The notes beneath the pieces were generated by a model, which was not told where the DNA came from, searched no databases, and saw nothing but the letters and a program-made list of their open reading frames with translations. The translations under genes were made by a program, and so were the position numbers. A stretch of DNA of 64,000 bases, from the NCBI RefSeq assembly GCF_012641475.1, contig NZ_JABAIL010000008.1, forward strand, positions 124,001 through 188,000, given 5' to 3'. Of this stretch, positions 27,066 through 36,446 are shown piece after piece (within the stretch, counting starts at the first letter, position 1; the number at the start of each line of letters is the position of its first letter). The DNA is from Flammeovirga agarivorans. Lineage in GTDB: Bacteria; Bacteroidota; Bacteroidia; Cytophagales; Flammeovirgaceae.

Positions 27066-27302
27066 ATGAAGCCACTTAAAATAGGATCTATTCAATTATT
27101 ACCAATCGCACAAGTAGGAATTGTATTAACATTCGTACTTTTAGGTTTAGCTGCATACATTAAGTCTTACTTTTTAGCTCAGGGTTTTGATATCCCTCAG
27201 AGGTATTACATATATGTTCCGGTAATTATATTCAGTAGCATTTGGCCTTTTATGATCAGTAGAGGAATTGAGCCAAACCCTGAATTTGAAACAGAAAATT
27301 AA
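27066..27302 (+). CDS. Small two-helix membrane protein
   Basis: 78 residues with two hydrophobic segments (about 13-38 and 47-65) joined by a short polar loop (AQGFDIPQRYY). The polar C-terminus is ISRGIEPNPEFETEN. Family not recognised. It has its own terminator, so it is a single-gene unit. A real gene is likely from the clean start, codon bias and terminator, although it is short. Confidence 0.6.
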   Translation: MKPLKIGSIQLLPIAQVGIVLTFVLLGLAAYIKSYFLAQGFDIPQRYYIYVPVIIFSSIWPFMISRGIEPNPEFETEN

Positions 27303-27323
27303 AAGTTTTTCAACAATAGATTT

Positions 27324-27366
27324 AAAGAGCGGTATTTCTTATTAATGAAATATCGCTCTTTTTTTA
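27324..27366 (+). terminator. Rho-independent terminator after the small membrane protein
   Basis: The stem AAAGAGCGGTATTTC with GAAATATCGCTCTTT (one G-T) is followed by a run of T. It overlaps the last codon of the convergent TRIC gene. Confidence 0.85.
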
Positions 27367-27999
27367 TTCCGTTTTCTTTTTCCTTTTCAAGTCAGTGTAA
27401 AGTGATGGTAGAGTAATTTCTCTAGAAACAACCAAAAGCCTTAATAGTATTATTATTGAAATGGGAATGAGTTGATACAAACCGTCACCAAAACCAAAAT
27501 AATGCATCACTAGAAAAATAGCAGAACCCAAAATACTGATGGTGGCATAGATCTCTTTGTGGAAAATATAGGGGATCTCATTTACTAGAATATCTCTGGA
27601 TACACCGCCAAATGCTCCAGTGATCACTCCCAAAATAATACAAATACTATAGCTGAGATTATAATTCAGTCCTACCTGAACCCCTGCAATTGTAAAAAGG
27701 CCCAAACCAATAGTGTCAAAAAGCATTAAATGCTTTCTTAGTAATTCTAACCTTTCTTGAAAAACCATTGCTGTGATAGCTCCACCAATGATAAAGTAGA
27801 TATAGGTAGGATCATCAATCCAAAATACATCTCTACCTTCTATTAATGTATCTCTAAGGGTACCTCCGCCAACGGATGTAACAAAGGCCACGATGACCAC
27901 TCCAAAGGCATCTAACCTTTTATTCATAGCGACCAGAGCTCCAGATATGCCAAAGGCAAATGTACCTACAACTCCAATGTAATAGATGATTTCTTCCAA
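27364..27999 (-). CDS. TRIC-type (UPF0126) cation channel family membrane protein
   Basis: 211 residues, about seven transmembrane helices arranged as two homologous UPF0126 repeats. GTFAFGISGALVAMNKRLDAFGVVIVAFVTSVGGGTLRD (repeat 1) corresponds to FDTIGLGLFTIAGVQVGLNYNLSYSICIILGVITGAFGGVSRD (repeat 2). The GGGTLRD and GGVSRD glycine motifs are the hallmarks of prokaryotic trimeric intracellular cation channels. Role: monovalent cation (probably K+) flux across the inner membrane; glycine or other substrates have been proposed for some members. Single gene divergent from dnaE. Confidence 0.9.
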   Translation of the reverse strand: MEEIIYYIGVVGTFAFGISGALVAMNKRLDAFGVVIVAFVTSVGGGTLRDTLIEGRDVFWIDDPTYIYFIIGGAITAMVFQERLELLRKHLMLFDTIGLGLFTIAGVQVGLNYNLSYSICIILGVITGAFGGVSRDILVNEIPYIFHKEIYATISILGSAIFLVMHYFGFGDGLYQLIPISIIILLRLLVVSREITLPSLYTDLKRKKKTE

Positions 28000-28184
28000 A
28001 TACGTATGTTATTATGTCTAATTGATGTATTAAAAATATCATTTTAAAAATATTCTATCATCAAAATTCTAAAATTTTAATAGATATTTATTCAACTTCA
28101 ATAAACTAAATGTCTGATTTCCTTCAAGCGATGATTGATAAGTTAGATTATCAATTTTTATATACACTTTAGGTCCTTTTTTGT

Positions 28185-28192
28185 TAGCTTTG
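28185..28192 (+). promoter_or_regulatory. -7 box for dnaE (TAGCTTTG)
   Basis: Exact match to TAnnTTTG, 29 bp upstream of the dnaE start. No convincing TTG lies at the -33 distance. Confidence 0.45.
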
Positions 28193-28221
28193 TAGACTAA
28201 ATTTTAGAGCAGGAAAGTAGC

Positions 28222-31200
28222 ATGGCATACATCATATACGATACGGAGACCACAGGTTTACCGAAAAACTTTAACGCACCCATATCAGATCTTGAAAATT
28301 GGCCCCGAGTGGTTCAATTAGCTTGGCAGTTGCATGACGATCATGGTCAACTGATTAAAGCACAAAACCTGATTGTAAAACCTGATGGTTATACAATTCC
28401 ATTTAATGCGACTAAAGTTCACGGTATTACCACTGAACATGCAATTGAGCATGGTCATCTGTTAAAGGATGTATTGGAGGAGTTCAAAATCGACTTGGCA
28501 AAAGCCGATCGACAAGTGGGACACAACCTTCAATTTGATATTAATGTTACAGGAGCAGAATTCTTAAGAGAAGGCATTGAAAGTACAATCACAGAAGTGG
28601 AAGTGATTGATACGATGAAGTCTTCGACAGATTTCTGTGCTTTACCAGGAGGTAGAGGTGGTAAATTCAAATCACCAAGCTTAACGGAACTCCATAAAAA
28701 ACTATTTGGTGTTCCCTTTGCTGATGCCCATGATGCAGCTTATGACGTTGATGCTACCGCTCGATGTTTCTTTGGGTTAATTGAGCATGGCGTTGTTGAG
28801 CCGATCAATAATGTACCTGTTGAAGCAGTTGTTTATGAAGCTCCTGTCCTTGATGAGGCCAACTTCGCTTTTAAAGAAAAAAGTAAAGATAAAGGTAGAG
28901 GTAAGGTAAGTAAGGAAGAGGGTTTAGCTCGTCTAAAAGATGTTCCTTTTACTCACTTGCATACACATACACAATTCTCCATTCTAAGAGCAACTTGTAC
29001 CATTGGAGATTTAGTAGCAAAATCTCAAGCAGATGGCTGTACTGCGGTTTGTCTTACAGACCATGGTAACATGTACACTGCTTACCATTTCGTTAGAGAT
29101 GTTTTAAAAGCAGATTTGAAACCTATTGTAGGTTGTGAGTTTTATTTGGTAAATGATCATAAGAAGAGAAAGTTCACAAGAGATGATCCTGATAGACGTT
29201 CTCAGCCGGTATTGATCGCAAAAAATAAGGCAGGGTACCATAATTTAGCAAAGCTATCCTCACAAGGTTTTATCGATGGTGCTTATACAGATAGAGATGG
29301 TACTTATGCTCGTATTGATAAAGAACTTCTTCTACAATATAAAGGAGACCTAATTGCAACTACAGGTGGACTGTCTTCTCCTGTAAACAACTTGATCCTG
29401 AATGTTGGTGAAGAGCAAGCAGAACAAGAATTTGTATGGTGGTTGGAACAATTCCAAGATGATTTCTACATAGAACTCTGTCGTCATGGATTGGATGAGG
29501 AAGACCACGTTAACGAGGTATTATTACGTTTTGCTGAAAAGTATGGTGTAAAGTACTTTGCGGCAAATAATGTTTATTATATAGATGAAGAGGGAGCGTC
29601 TGCACATGATATTTTATTATGTGTAAAAGACGGAGAAAAGCAATCTACTCCTATCGGTAGAGGTAGAGGTTTCCGTTTTGGCTTTCCAAACAATCAGTTC
29701 TATTTCAAATCTGCTGATGAGATGAAAGAACTGTTCTATGATTTACCTGAGGCGATTGAATGCACACAGGAAATTGTAGATAAAATTGAATCATATAAGC
29801 TAGCCAGGGATGTCCTCTTGCCTGCCTTCGATATTCCAGAGGAATTTGTTAATCCAGAGGATGAGAAAGACGGAGGTAAAAGAGGTGAAAATGCCTTTTT
29901 ACGACACTTGACATATGTCGGGGCGGAAAAAAGATATGGAACAATCACGGATGATATTAGAGAGCGTCTTGACTTCGAATTACAGACCATTGAAAATACA
30001 GGCTATCCAGGTTATTTCTTGATTGTACAGGATTTTACCACCGAAGCAAGAAACATGGGGGTTTCTGTAGGGCCAGGTCGTGGTTCAGCAGCAGGATCCG
30101 CCGTAGCTTATGCTATTGGTATTACCAATGTAGATCCAATCAAGTATGATCTTCTATTTGAGAGATTCTTGAATCCTGACCGTGTGTCTCTTCCCGATAT
30201 TGATATTGACTTTGATGATGAAGGTCGTCAGAAGATTATCAACTGGGTAGTGGATAAGTATGGTTTCAACCAAGTATCTCATATTATCACTTATGGTACT
30301 ATGGCGGCAAAATCTTCAATAAAAGATACTGCCAGAGTAATGGATTTACCATTAAGTGATGCCGATAGAATCGCTAAGCTTGTTCCAGATATGAAACTGA
30401 AGAAACTCTTCGGAATGTCTGATGAACAACTAAATGAAAAGTTAAACAGTGAACAAATTGAGATGGCCAATGCTTTAAAAGAGCTATCTCATGAAACAGG
30501 TCTGGAAGGACAGGTAGTGAATACAGCAAGAGTATTGGAAGGTTCTGTAAGGAATACCGGTATTCATGCTTGTGGTATTATTATTACTCCAGATGACATC
30601 ACTAAATTTATTCCTGTAACTACAGCCAAAGATGCAGATCTTTTGGTGACGCAGTTTGATAACTCTGTAGTAGAAAATGCAGGAATGCTAAAAATGGACT
30701 TCCTTGGTCTTCGTACACTATCGATCATTAAGGATGCTATTAAGTTAATTAAACAACGACATGGAATAGAAATCGATCCAGACGATATTCCATTGGATGA
30801 TAGAAAGACATATGAGTTGTATCAAAGAGGAGAGACAAACGGTACTTTCCAGTTTGAATCAGCAGGTATGCAAAAGCACCTTAGATCACTGAAACCCGAT
30901 GTTTTTGGTGACCTAATTGCCATGAACGCCTTGTATCGTCCAGGTCCTTTAGAATACATTCCAAACTTTATTGCTCGTAAGCATGGAGAAGAGGAAATTG
31001 TCTATGATATTCCAAAAATGGATGAGTACCTTGCGGAGACGTATGGTATTACAGTTTACCAAGAGCAAGTAATGCTTCTGTCTCAGTCATTGGCTGGATT
31101 TACAAAAGGTGAGGCCGATATGTTACGTAAAGCGATGGGTAAAAAGATCTTCGCCTTACTAGAACAACTGAAGCCTAAATTTATTGAAGGAGGTACTTCT

Positions 31201-32487
31201 AATGGTCACGATCAGAAAGCATTAGAGAAGGTTTGGACAGACTGGGAAGCCTTTGCAGCTTACGCCTTCAACAAATCTCACTCTACATGTTATTCTGTTG
31301 TCGCCTTTCATACGGGTTATTTAAAAGCGAATTACCCTGCAGAGTACATGGCTTCGGTATTAACCCATAACATGAATGATATCAAAAAGGTAACATTCTT
31401 TATGGAGGAGTGTAGCCGTATGGGTATCCAAGTGTTAGGACCAGATGTCAACGAATCAGAGTATAAATTCTCAGTAAATGAGAATGGAGCGATTCGTTTC
31501 GGATTGGGTGCCGTAAAAGGTGTCGGGACAGGACCGATTAATGCAATTATTGAAGGTCGTCAAGAAAAATCTTACGATTCAATTTTTGATTTCGTTGAAA
31601 GAGTAAACCTTAAAGCCGTAAACCGTAAGGTGATGGAAAGTCTAGCTTACGCCGGTTCTTTTGATGATTTTGAATTTCATAGAGCACAATATTTCCATAT
31701 TCCTGAAGGTGAAAAATTCTCAGGTATTGATCTGATATTAAGATATGGTAACCGTGTGCAGGCAGATAAGTTGTCCGCTCAGGCTTCTTTATTTGGTGCA
31801 GCAGGTGGGGCATCTGTGCCTCCTCCGAAAATTCCAGATGTTGAAGAATGGTCAAAACTTGTTGAGCTTCGTTTCGAAAAAGAAGTAGTAGGTTTCTTTA
31901 TCTCGGGCCATCCATTGGACATGTACCGCATGGAGTTGGAAAACTTCTGTATTCCAATTAAAAACATTGATCTTCATAAACAGCAAGAGATCAAAGTTGG
32001 TGGAATGATTACAGAAGCGAAGATTCTTGAAAGTAAGAACGGTAATAAGTTCGGTATTTTCTCTGTTGAAGACTATGACCAAATTACTCAAATGGCTATG
32101 TTCGGAGAAGCTTTCAATAAACATAGACATTTCCTTAATGAAGGTGATTTTGTTTGTGTAACAGGAAAAGTAAAAGAGAGCTACAGAAATAAAGGTGTTT
32201 GGGAATTAAGCCCACAACGAATTATGGCACTCTCATCTGTAAAAGACCATTTCTGTAAAGGTATCGACTTGTCAGTAGATGTATCCTCTTTGAATGATGA
32301 TATGATTATGGAGCTAGTCGAAATAGTGGGTGAGCATCAAGGAACAAGAGAAATGTCTTTAGAGGTTTTCTCTAGAGAAGATAATATGGTATTGAACCTA
32401 TTCTCTAAGTCTTATAAAGTAGATCCATCTACGGAGTTATTAAATAAACTAGATCTCTTGGAAGGAATCGAATATAGAGTATTCTAA
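28222..32487 (+). CDS. dnaE: DNA polymerase III alpha subunit with fused N-terminal 3'-5' exonuclease
   Basis: 1421 residues. Residues 1-190 are a DEDDh exonuclease: D7 and E9 in YDTETTG, D106 in HNLQFD, and H170/D175 in HDAAYD. Residues about 243-450 are the PHP domain (FTHLHTHTQFS, CLTDHGN). The polymerase core follows, with GPGRGSAAGS and the catalytic aspartates in PDIDIDFDD (residues 658-666). Further on are the helix-hairpin-helix/beta-binding region, a clamp-binding motif QASLF at 1187-1191 and an OB domain near 1230-1310. It is the replicative polymerase; the fused exonuclease would supply proofreading in cis. The extra domain makes it longer than a standard DnaE of about 1160 residues. 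The layout differs from PolC, where the exonuclease is inserted within PHP. Followed by a terminator; single gene. Confidence 0.95.
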   Translation: MAYIIYDTETTGLPKNFNAPISDLENWPRVVQLAWQLHDDHGQLIKAQNLIVKPDGYTIPFNATKVHGITTEHAIEHGHLLKDVLEEFKIDLAKADRQVGHNLQFDINVTGAEFLREGIESTITEVEVIDTMKSSTDFCALPGGRGGKFKSPSLTELHKKLFGVPFADAHDAAYDVDATARCFFGLIEHGVVEPINNVPVEAVVYEAPVLDEANFAFKEKSKDKGRGKVSKEEGLARLKDVPFTHLHTHTQFSILRATCTIGDLVAKSQADGCTAVCLTDHGNMYTAYHFVRDVLKADLKPIVGCEFYLVNDHKKRKFTRDDPDRRSQPVLIAKNKAGYHNLAKLSSQGFIDGAYTDRDGTYARIDKELLLQYKGDLIATTGGLSSPVNNLILNVGEEQAEQEFVWWLEQFQDDFYIELCRHGLDEEDHVNEVLLRFAEKYGVKYFAANNVYYIDEEGASAHDILLCVKDGEKQSTPIGRGRGFRFGFPNNQFYFKSADEMKELFYDLPEAIECTQEIVDKIESYKLARDVLLPAFDIPEEFVNPEDEKDGGKRGENAFLRHLTYVGAEKRYGTITDDIRERLDFELQTIENTGYPGYFLIVQDFTTEARNMGVSVGPGRGSAAGSAVAYAIGITNVDPIKYDLLFERFLNPDRVSLPDIDIDFDDEGRQKIINWVVDKYGFNQVSHIITYGTMAAKSSIKDTARVMDLPLSDADRIAKLVPDMKLKKLFGMSDEQLNEKLNSEQIEMANALKELSHETGLEGQVVNTARVLEGSVRNTGIHACGIIITPDDITKFIPVTTAKDADLLVTQFDNSVVENAGMLKMDFLGLRTLSIIKDAIKLIKQRHGIEIDPDDIPLDDRKTYELYQRGETNGTFQFESAGMQKHLRSLKPDVFGDLIAMNALYRPGPLEYIPNFIARKHGEEEIVYDIPKMDEYLAETYGITVYQEQVMLLSQSLAGFTKGEADMLRKAMGKKIFALLEQLKPKFIEGGTSNGHDQKALEKVWTDWEAFAAYAFNKSHSTCYSVVAFHTGYLKANYPAEYMASVLTHNMNDIKKVTFFMEECSRMGIQVLGPDVNESEYKFSVNENGAIRFGLGAVKGVGTGPINAIIEGRQEKSYDSIFDFVERVNLKAVNRKVMESLAYAGSFDDFEFHRAQYFHIPEGEKFSGIDLILRYGNRVQADKLSAQASLFGAAGGASVPPPKIPDVEEWSKLVELRFEKEVVGFFISGHPLDMYRMELENFCIPIKNIDLHKQQEIKVGGMITEAKILESKNGNKFGIFSVEDYDQITQMAMFGEAFNKHRHFLNEGDFVCVTGKVKESYRNKGVWELSPQRIMALSSVKDHFCKGIDLSVDVSSLNDDMIMELVEIVGEHQGTREMSLEVFSREDNMVLNLFSKSYKVDPSTELLNKLDLLEGIEYRVF

Positions 32488-32512
32488 AAAAAAGAGAATA
32501 AATATTATTATT

Positions 32513-32545
32513 AAAAGGTAATACTTCACTGTATTGCCTTTTTTA
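32513..32545 (+). terminator. Rho-independent terminator after dnaE
   Basis: The stem AAAGGTAATAC with GTATTGCCTTT (one G-T wobble) and a 6-base loop is followed by T-rich sequence. Confidence 0.85.
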
Positions 32546-32979
32546 TTATTTAATTTTTTTGATTGAGATGTTAAAAGTAAATTCTGATTACATAATTAAG
32601 TTTTAAATAATATTTCAGATAATAAAATTCAATAATAATGTAATGATGGTTGCACTGTTATGAGCTATTAATTTCTTGATTTTTCCAATTTTTTGAGATT
32701 TTTCAAAAAAATATTGGTGATTCCTATCATTAGATTGAAAATCAGTCAACTGTGAAACTTGTATAAAAGTGTATGTAGGACAAAAATATTATTCTGATTT
32801 ATTTTTGTAATATAAAATAATATACTGATTAATAAGTGTATTTTCTGACAACTATACTATTAAAATGACTTTTATATAATTATATGAAGATTGCAATACT
32901 TGTTTAAAAAAAAGTAATCGTGTATAATTGTATAGTTAATGATACCAGAATTATATCTGTTGCAACAAAAAAAATAACC
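32546..32979. other. Intergenic, 434 bp, very AT-rich
   Basis: Long upstream region of the 84-residue protein gene. No clear promoter consensus or stable hairpin recognised. An in-frame TTG/GTG extension of that gene back to 32920 is judged spurious. Confidence 0.45.
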
Positions 32980-33234
32980 ATGAGCGAAGTAAAAATCGTA
33001 GCTGCTGCTGAAGCGGCGTTAACAAAATTAACGAGTTTAAACAAAAAAGGAGAATACGAGCAACAAGTAAACGACCTTACTTGGGTATTAGCTTCTTTCA
33101 AAAATGACGGTAACCCTGAAGGTGTATTTCAAAAAGTTGCTGAGGCGAAGTCTGCTTTAGCTGAATTAAAAGCTCAAAAACCGAGAAGCGTAGCTAAGAA
33201 GTTAATGGATCAACTAGAAGATGCTTTAGCTTAA
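32980..33234 (+). CDS. Small Ala/Lys-rich soluble protein, conserved-looking, function unknown
   Basis: 84 residues from the ATG at 32980 (MSEVKIVAAAEAALTKL). The upstream extension to 32920 would use a non-ATG start and reads as non-coding. The protein is helical, with no signal or membrane segment, and ends in a charged Lys-rich segment (KAQKPRSVAKKLMDQLEDALA). Codons are strongly biased to GCT, GAA, AAA and TTA, as in abundant proteins. I do not recognise a family. Single gene with terminator. Confidence 0.65.
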   Translation: MSEVKIVAAAEAALTKLTSLNKKGEYEQQVNDLTWVLASFKNDGNPEGVFQKVAEAKSALAELKAQKPRSVAKKLMDQLEDALA

Positions 33235-33259
33235 GCTAATTTCTTAAAAAGGTATTGTG

Positions 33260-33287
33260 AAGGTTACCAATTTGGTAGCCTTTTTTT
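33260..33287 (+). terminator. Rho-independent terminator after the 84-residue protein
   Basis: The stem AAGGTTACC/GGTAGCCTT (one G-T) with a 5-base loop is followed by T7. Confidence 0.9.
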
Positions 33288-33361
33288 ATGTCTAAAATGT
33301 AGAGTCTTTGTATATTTAAGCATATTGATGTGACAATTTATATTTTAAATAAACTAGGGAA

Positions 33362-33592
33362 ATGAAAAGATTACTACAAATTATCAGCTTAGTTGCAGCA
33401 TTATCGATGATGAGCTGTGCTCAAGAATCTTCAGAAGGATGTTGTAAACAAGAATCATGTGCAAATTGTGAAAAATGTAGCAGCGGAGATAAGTCAGAAT
33501 GTAAAATGGGAAAAGAAGAGGCTGCAATGCACAAATGTTGTAAAGAAAAAGTAGCTAATGGCGAAAAGGCTTGTTGTACAAAAACTTCATAG
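33362..33592 (+). CDS. Cysteine-rich small lipoprotein, possible metal binder
   Basis: 76 residues. Lipoprotein signal with Cys19 as the lipidated residue (SMMSC). The mature part of 57 residues carries ten more cysteines: C27, C28, C33, C36, C39, C47, C59, C60, C71 and C72. Three CC pairs plus CxxCxxC recall metallothionein-like or copper/zinc-binding peptides. Lys and Glu fill the rest. Function is inferred only from composition. Single gene with a perfect terminator at 33619. No obvious metal-transport neighbours. Confidence 0.7.
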   Translation: MKRLLQIISLVAALSMMSCAQESSEGCCKQESCANCEKCSSGDKSECKMGKEEAAMHKCCKEKVANGEKACCTKTS

Positions 33593-33618
33593 TTTGAGGC
33601 TTAATGCTAAAAATATAA

Positions 33619-33654
33619 AAAGAGCTCATATGGTAATATATGAGCTCTTTTTTT
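33619..33654 (+). terminator. Rho-independent terminator after the Cys-rich lipoprotein
   Basis: The perfect stem AGAGCTCATAT with ATATGAGCTCT is followed by T7. Confidence 0.9.
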
Positions 33655-33745
33655 GTGTTATGTTGTTGAGAAAGAGATTTTACAGTCATCTACATAGGAA
33701 ATAATCTGTAATTTTTTATATTGAAATACAATTCAAACTCAACAC

Positions 33746-35122
33746 ATGCAGAAACTATTATTTTCATTTCTACTTCTATCTATTGTAACATCTCTCTATG
33801 CTCAAGAGGAAGAAGAAGAACCTATACAAAAAAATAAACAATTTGAATTTCATTCTTATGGTAGAATAGGAGTGTCTTCTTCTGTCTATGAAGAAAAAGT
33901 AGGCTCTCGGTTAAATCTATCAAGTCAAGGAGCAATAGGTGGTAGATTTGAGGAAAACGACTACATTGAAATGACTGTAGTAGCCAACATAGATCGGCTA
34001 TTTGAAATGGAACCTGAGCAACCTAAGATTAAGTTTGTCTTAACTACACAGTCTTTCTCTGGTGATAATACCTTTATTGCAAATAATACTGTCATCAACT
34101 TTGCAGAGATGTATCTTGATGTGAGTGATACCATTTTTAATGTTCCATTAAACTTATGGGTAGGTAGCAGGTATTATAGAGATCGGAATATCGACATGGC
34201 TGATTACTGGACCTTTAATAACTTAACAGGTCAGGGGTTCGGACTTACTGTTGGTAATACACAGTTAGCATTTGTGAGCTCTTTGGTACTACAAGATCAA
34301 CCGAATAACCCCTATGGTGATGAATTGTATGAAGATGGAAGACAAAAGCATATCTTAGCATTACAGCATCGCTACCATCTCAATAAACATAATACCATCA
34401 ACTTTCTTGGTGAGTATCATTTTACAGGTAAAGACTCTTTAGATGATCCTGTTTTTATAAAAGATAGAGTTAGCGATTTTGGGTTTGTCGTTGGAGCAAT
34501 GCACTTACACCAAAAAGGTAATTTTCTAAATAATGCATCAATAAGGTATGGTACGAGAATAGCCAATGGACCCGGAGATGATGGATGGTCATCAAGAACG
34601 TTTATAAACTTTGGTAACCCTAATCAAACAGGCCAATATATAGGAGCATATGGTCTGAATATAACGGAGAACTTTGTGTGGGATGTCAATCAAAAATGGG
34701 GCATTATGGGATATTCAGTTTTCAGGTATGCCATTGGAGCAAGAAATCCAGTTTTTGTGAACGATCAACGACCAAATGAGAAATGGGATTTTACGATCGG
34801 ATTCAGACCACAGTTATATATTACAGATAAGCTACAGATGATTTTTGAATACCATTATCAGATAAGAGACTTTGAAGAATATTCTAATGGGATTGTAGGG
34901 TACAATCCTGGGTTAGGTATGATGAATAAGTTTACCATTGCTCCTGTATATGTTCCTTCAGGAGAAAGAAAACTAATGGCAAGGCCTCACATAAGGTTAG
35001 TTTACACATTAGCTTTCTATAATGATGTGGTAAAACAAAACGGACTCTCACAATATTATGAAGCCGGTAATGCTGGAGATTTTGGTCAGTATTTAGGGCT
35101 TAAATCAGAATGGTGGTTTTAA
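33746..35122 (+). CDS. LamB/maltoporin-like outer membrane carbohydrate porin
   Basis: 458 residues. A signal peptide ends at LYAQE, followed by an acidic stretch (EEEEEP). FHSYGRIGVSSS at the start of the barrel and LWVGSRYYRDRNIDMADYWTFNNLTGQGFGL (residues about 140-170) correspond to the strand-1 and KRYYGR-D-H motifs of maltoporins. Regularly alternating beta strands continue to a C-terminal LGLKSEWWF with terminal Phe, as needed for barrel insertion. Family role: passive diffusion of oligosaccharides through trimeric 18-strand pores. The resemblance is by eye, so a different porin family is possible. No sugar-use genes adjoin it. Confidence 0.65.
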   Translation: MQKLLFSFLLLSIVTSLYAQEEEEEPIQKNKQFEFHSYGRIGVSSSVYEEKVGSRLNLSSQGAIGGRFEENDYIEMTVVANIDRLFEMEPEQPKIKFVLTTQSFSGDNTFIANNTVINFAEMYLDVSDTIFNVPLNLWVGSRYYRDRNIDMADYWTFNNLTGQGFGLTVGNTQLAFVSSLVLQDQPNNPYGDELYEDGRQKHILALQHRYHLNKHNTINFLGEYHFTGKDSLDDPVFIKDRVSDFGFVVGAMHLHQKGNFLNNASIRYGTRIANGPGDDGWSSRTFINFGNPNQTGQYIGAYGLNITENFVWDVNQKWGIMGYSVFRYAIGARNPVFVNDQRPNEKWDFTIGFRPQLYITDKLQMIFEYHYQIRDFEEYSNGIVGYNPGLGMMNKFTIAPVYVPSGERKLMARPHIRLVYTLAFYNDVVKQNGLSQYYEAGNAGDFGQYLGLKSEWWF

Positions 35123-35145
35123 TCAACAACCATTCTGAAATCAGA

Positions 35146-35510
35146 TTAATACTGTTCATTAAAGTATTTCTTTCCCGAAAAATAAGAGATCAATAATGCT
35201 ACAATGGCAATTATAGCAGGTAATTGTTCGTTGTCATTTACTGCAATATGTGCAGTGGCAGCTAGTACTAAGTCAAAGAAAAAACCTGCATATGCCCATT
35301 CTTTGAGGCGTAAATTGGAGCGGGACCATATGGCAACGAGTCCAAGTATTTTTAAGCCTGCTAATGGATAAATGATGTACGTTGGATACCCAAGTTTAGT
35401 AAATGCCTCTTGTATCATTTCATTATGTAAAAAGTACATAGAAGCAGAAAAAACCATGATTAACGACAGGAATCCTGTACTAACTAGATATGTAATTTTA
35501 GTTTTTTCAT
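35146..35510 (-). CDS. DoxX-like membrane protein with an apparent frameshift at codon 3
   Basis: Four hydrophobic helices with SLIMVFSASMYF, LGYPTYIIYPLAGLKILGLVAIWS and LKEWAYAGFFFDLVLAATAHIAVND fit the DoxX-like (DoxX_2) family. The only ATG in a suitable place is at 35510, but in the given sequence it is followed by six A and its frame stops after eight codons. One more A would give MKKTKITYLVSTGF, a normal family N-terminus, joining the long frame. The alternative start, a TTG at 35547, lies inside the hairpin terminator of the upstream gene and is unlikely. So this is a frameshifted gene, a sequencing error in a homopolymer, or -1 slippage on the A-run. It is otherwise intact to its stop at 35146. 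Confidence 0.7.
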
Positions 35511-35526
35511 AGATAAGTGTGGATAG

Positions 35527-35556
35527 TAAAAAAGGTAGATTTTTCAACCTACCTTT
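35527..35556 (-). terminator. Terminator after the MBL-fold hydrolase (minus strand)
   Basis: The minus-strand stem AAAGGTAG/CTACCTTT with a 10-base loop is followed by TTTT. It ends 5 bp past the hydrolase stop. Confidence 0.85.
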
Positions 35557-35561
35557 AATAA

Positions 35562-36242
35562 TTATAATTCAATAGTATCTCCAACTGTAGGAAGTACTAA
35601 TTTTTTGCCTTTCTTATTATAAAGATCAATAGCTTTTTCCTTATCAATAACAATAGGAGGGAAGGTATCAAAATGATAACCCATAATATGGTCGCATTCG
35701 ATAAAATCAGATGCAATGAGAGCATCTTCATAACCCATTGTAAAATTATCACCTACAGGTAATATTGCTAGATCTAATTTAGGTGAAGTCATAGGGATAA
35801 GCTTCATGTCCATTGTTAAAGCTGTATCTCCTGCTATATAGATACAACCTTCTTCGTTACTTAATACAAATCCACCGGGATTACCCGCATAAGTACCATC
35901 AGGTAGAACACTTGAGTGGATGGCATTGACATACTTCAGATTACCGAAATCAAAATCGAAAGCACCACCATGATTTAATGGGTGACCAGTGAATCCTTTT
36001 TCTCCGTAATACGATACAATTTCAAAATTAGAAATAATTGTTGCACCAGTTTTTTCAGCTATTGCATCCACATCGACTACGTGGTCTTGATGACCATGTG
36101 TAATAAGGATATAATCTGCCTTCAGTGTATTAATATCGATGTCTTTTGCGAGTTCATTGGGTGTAATAAAAGGGTCAACAATTAAGCTCTTACCTTTTGT
36201 TTCAATCAATAAGGACGCATGTCCTAAAAATTTTACCTTCAT
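35562..36242 (-). CDS. Metallo-beta-lactamase-fold metal-dependent hydrolase (UPF0173)
   Basis: 226 residues, cytosolic. MKVKFLGHASLLIE and SLIVDPFITPN at the start, then the metal-binding motif THGHQDHVVD (residues about 48-57), then IHSSVLPDGTYAGNPGGFVL, IYIAGDTALTMDM (the GDT metal ligand), LPVGDNFTMGYEDAL and GYHFDTFP. All are signatures of the UPF0173/YtkL hydrolases, and the length matches. The physiological substrate is unknown for the family. Monocistronic, with the terminator at 35527. Confidence 0.92.
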   Translation of the reverse strand: MKVKFLGHASLLIETKGKSLIVDPFITPNELAKDIDINTLKADYILITHGHQDHVVDVDAIAEKTGATIISNFEIVSYYGEKGFTGHPLNHGGAFDFDFGNLKYVNAIHSSVLPDGTYAGNPGGFVLSNEEGCIYIAGDTALTMDMKLIPMTSPKLDLAILPVGDNFTMGYEDALIASDFIECDHIMGYHFDTFPPIVIDKEKAIDLYNKKGKKLVLPTVGDTIEL

Positions 36243-36446
36243 TGTAATTAAATTGAAAAATTATTGATATGATGATTAAATTTATAAAAAACATTACTAA
36301 TTTGTGCATATATTGTATTGTTAACTATCAAAAAAAGCGGTTCAAATCGTGAAATTTCTTCTTTAGCTTATAACTTAAATCAAAGAATTTCATGTGCTGT
36401 TTTTACTTAAATAAGCGTATTGCTTAAAATCAAACTATCAATAAGT

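Noticed and set aside
32920-32979. N-terminal extension of the 84-residue protein
   Set aside because: It needs a non-ATG start and has AT-rich non-coding composition; the ATG at 32980 begins the biased coding region.
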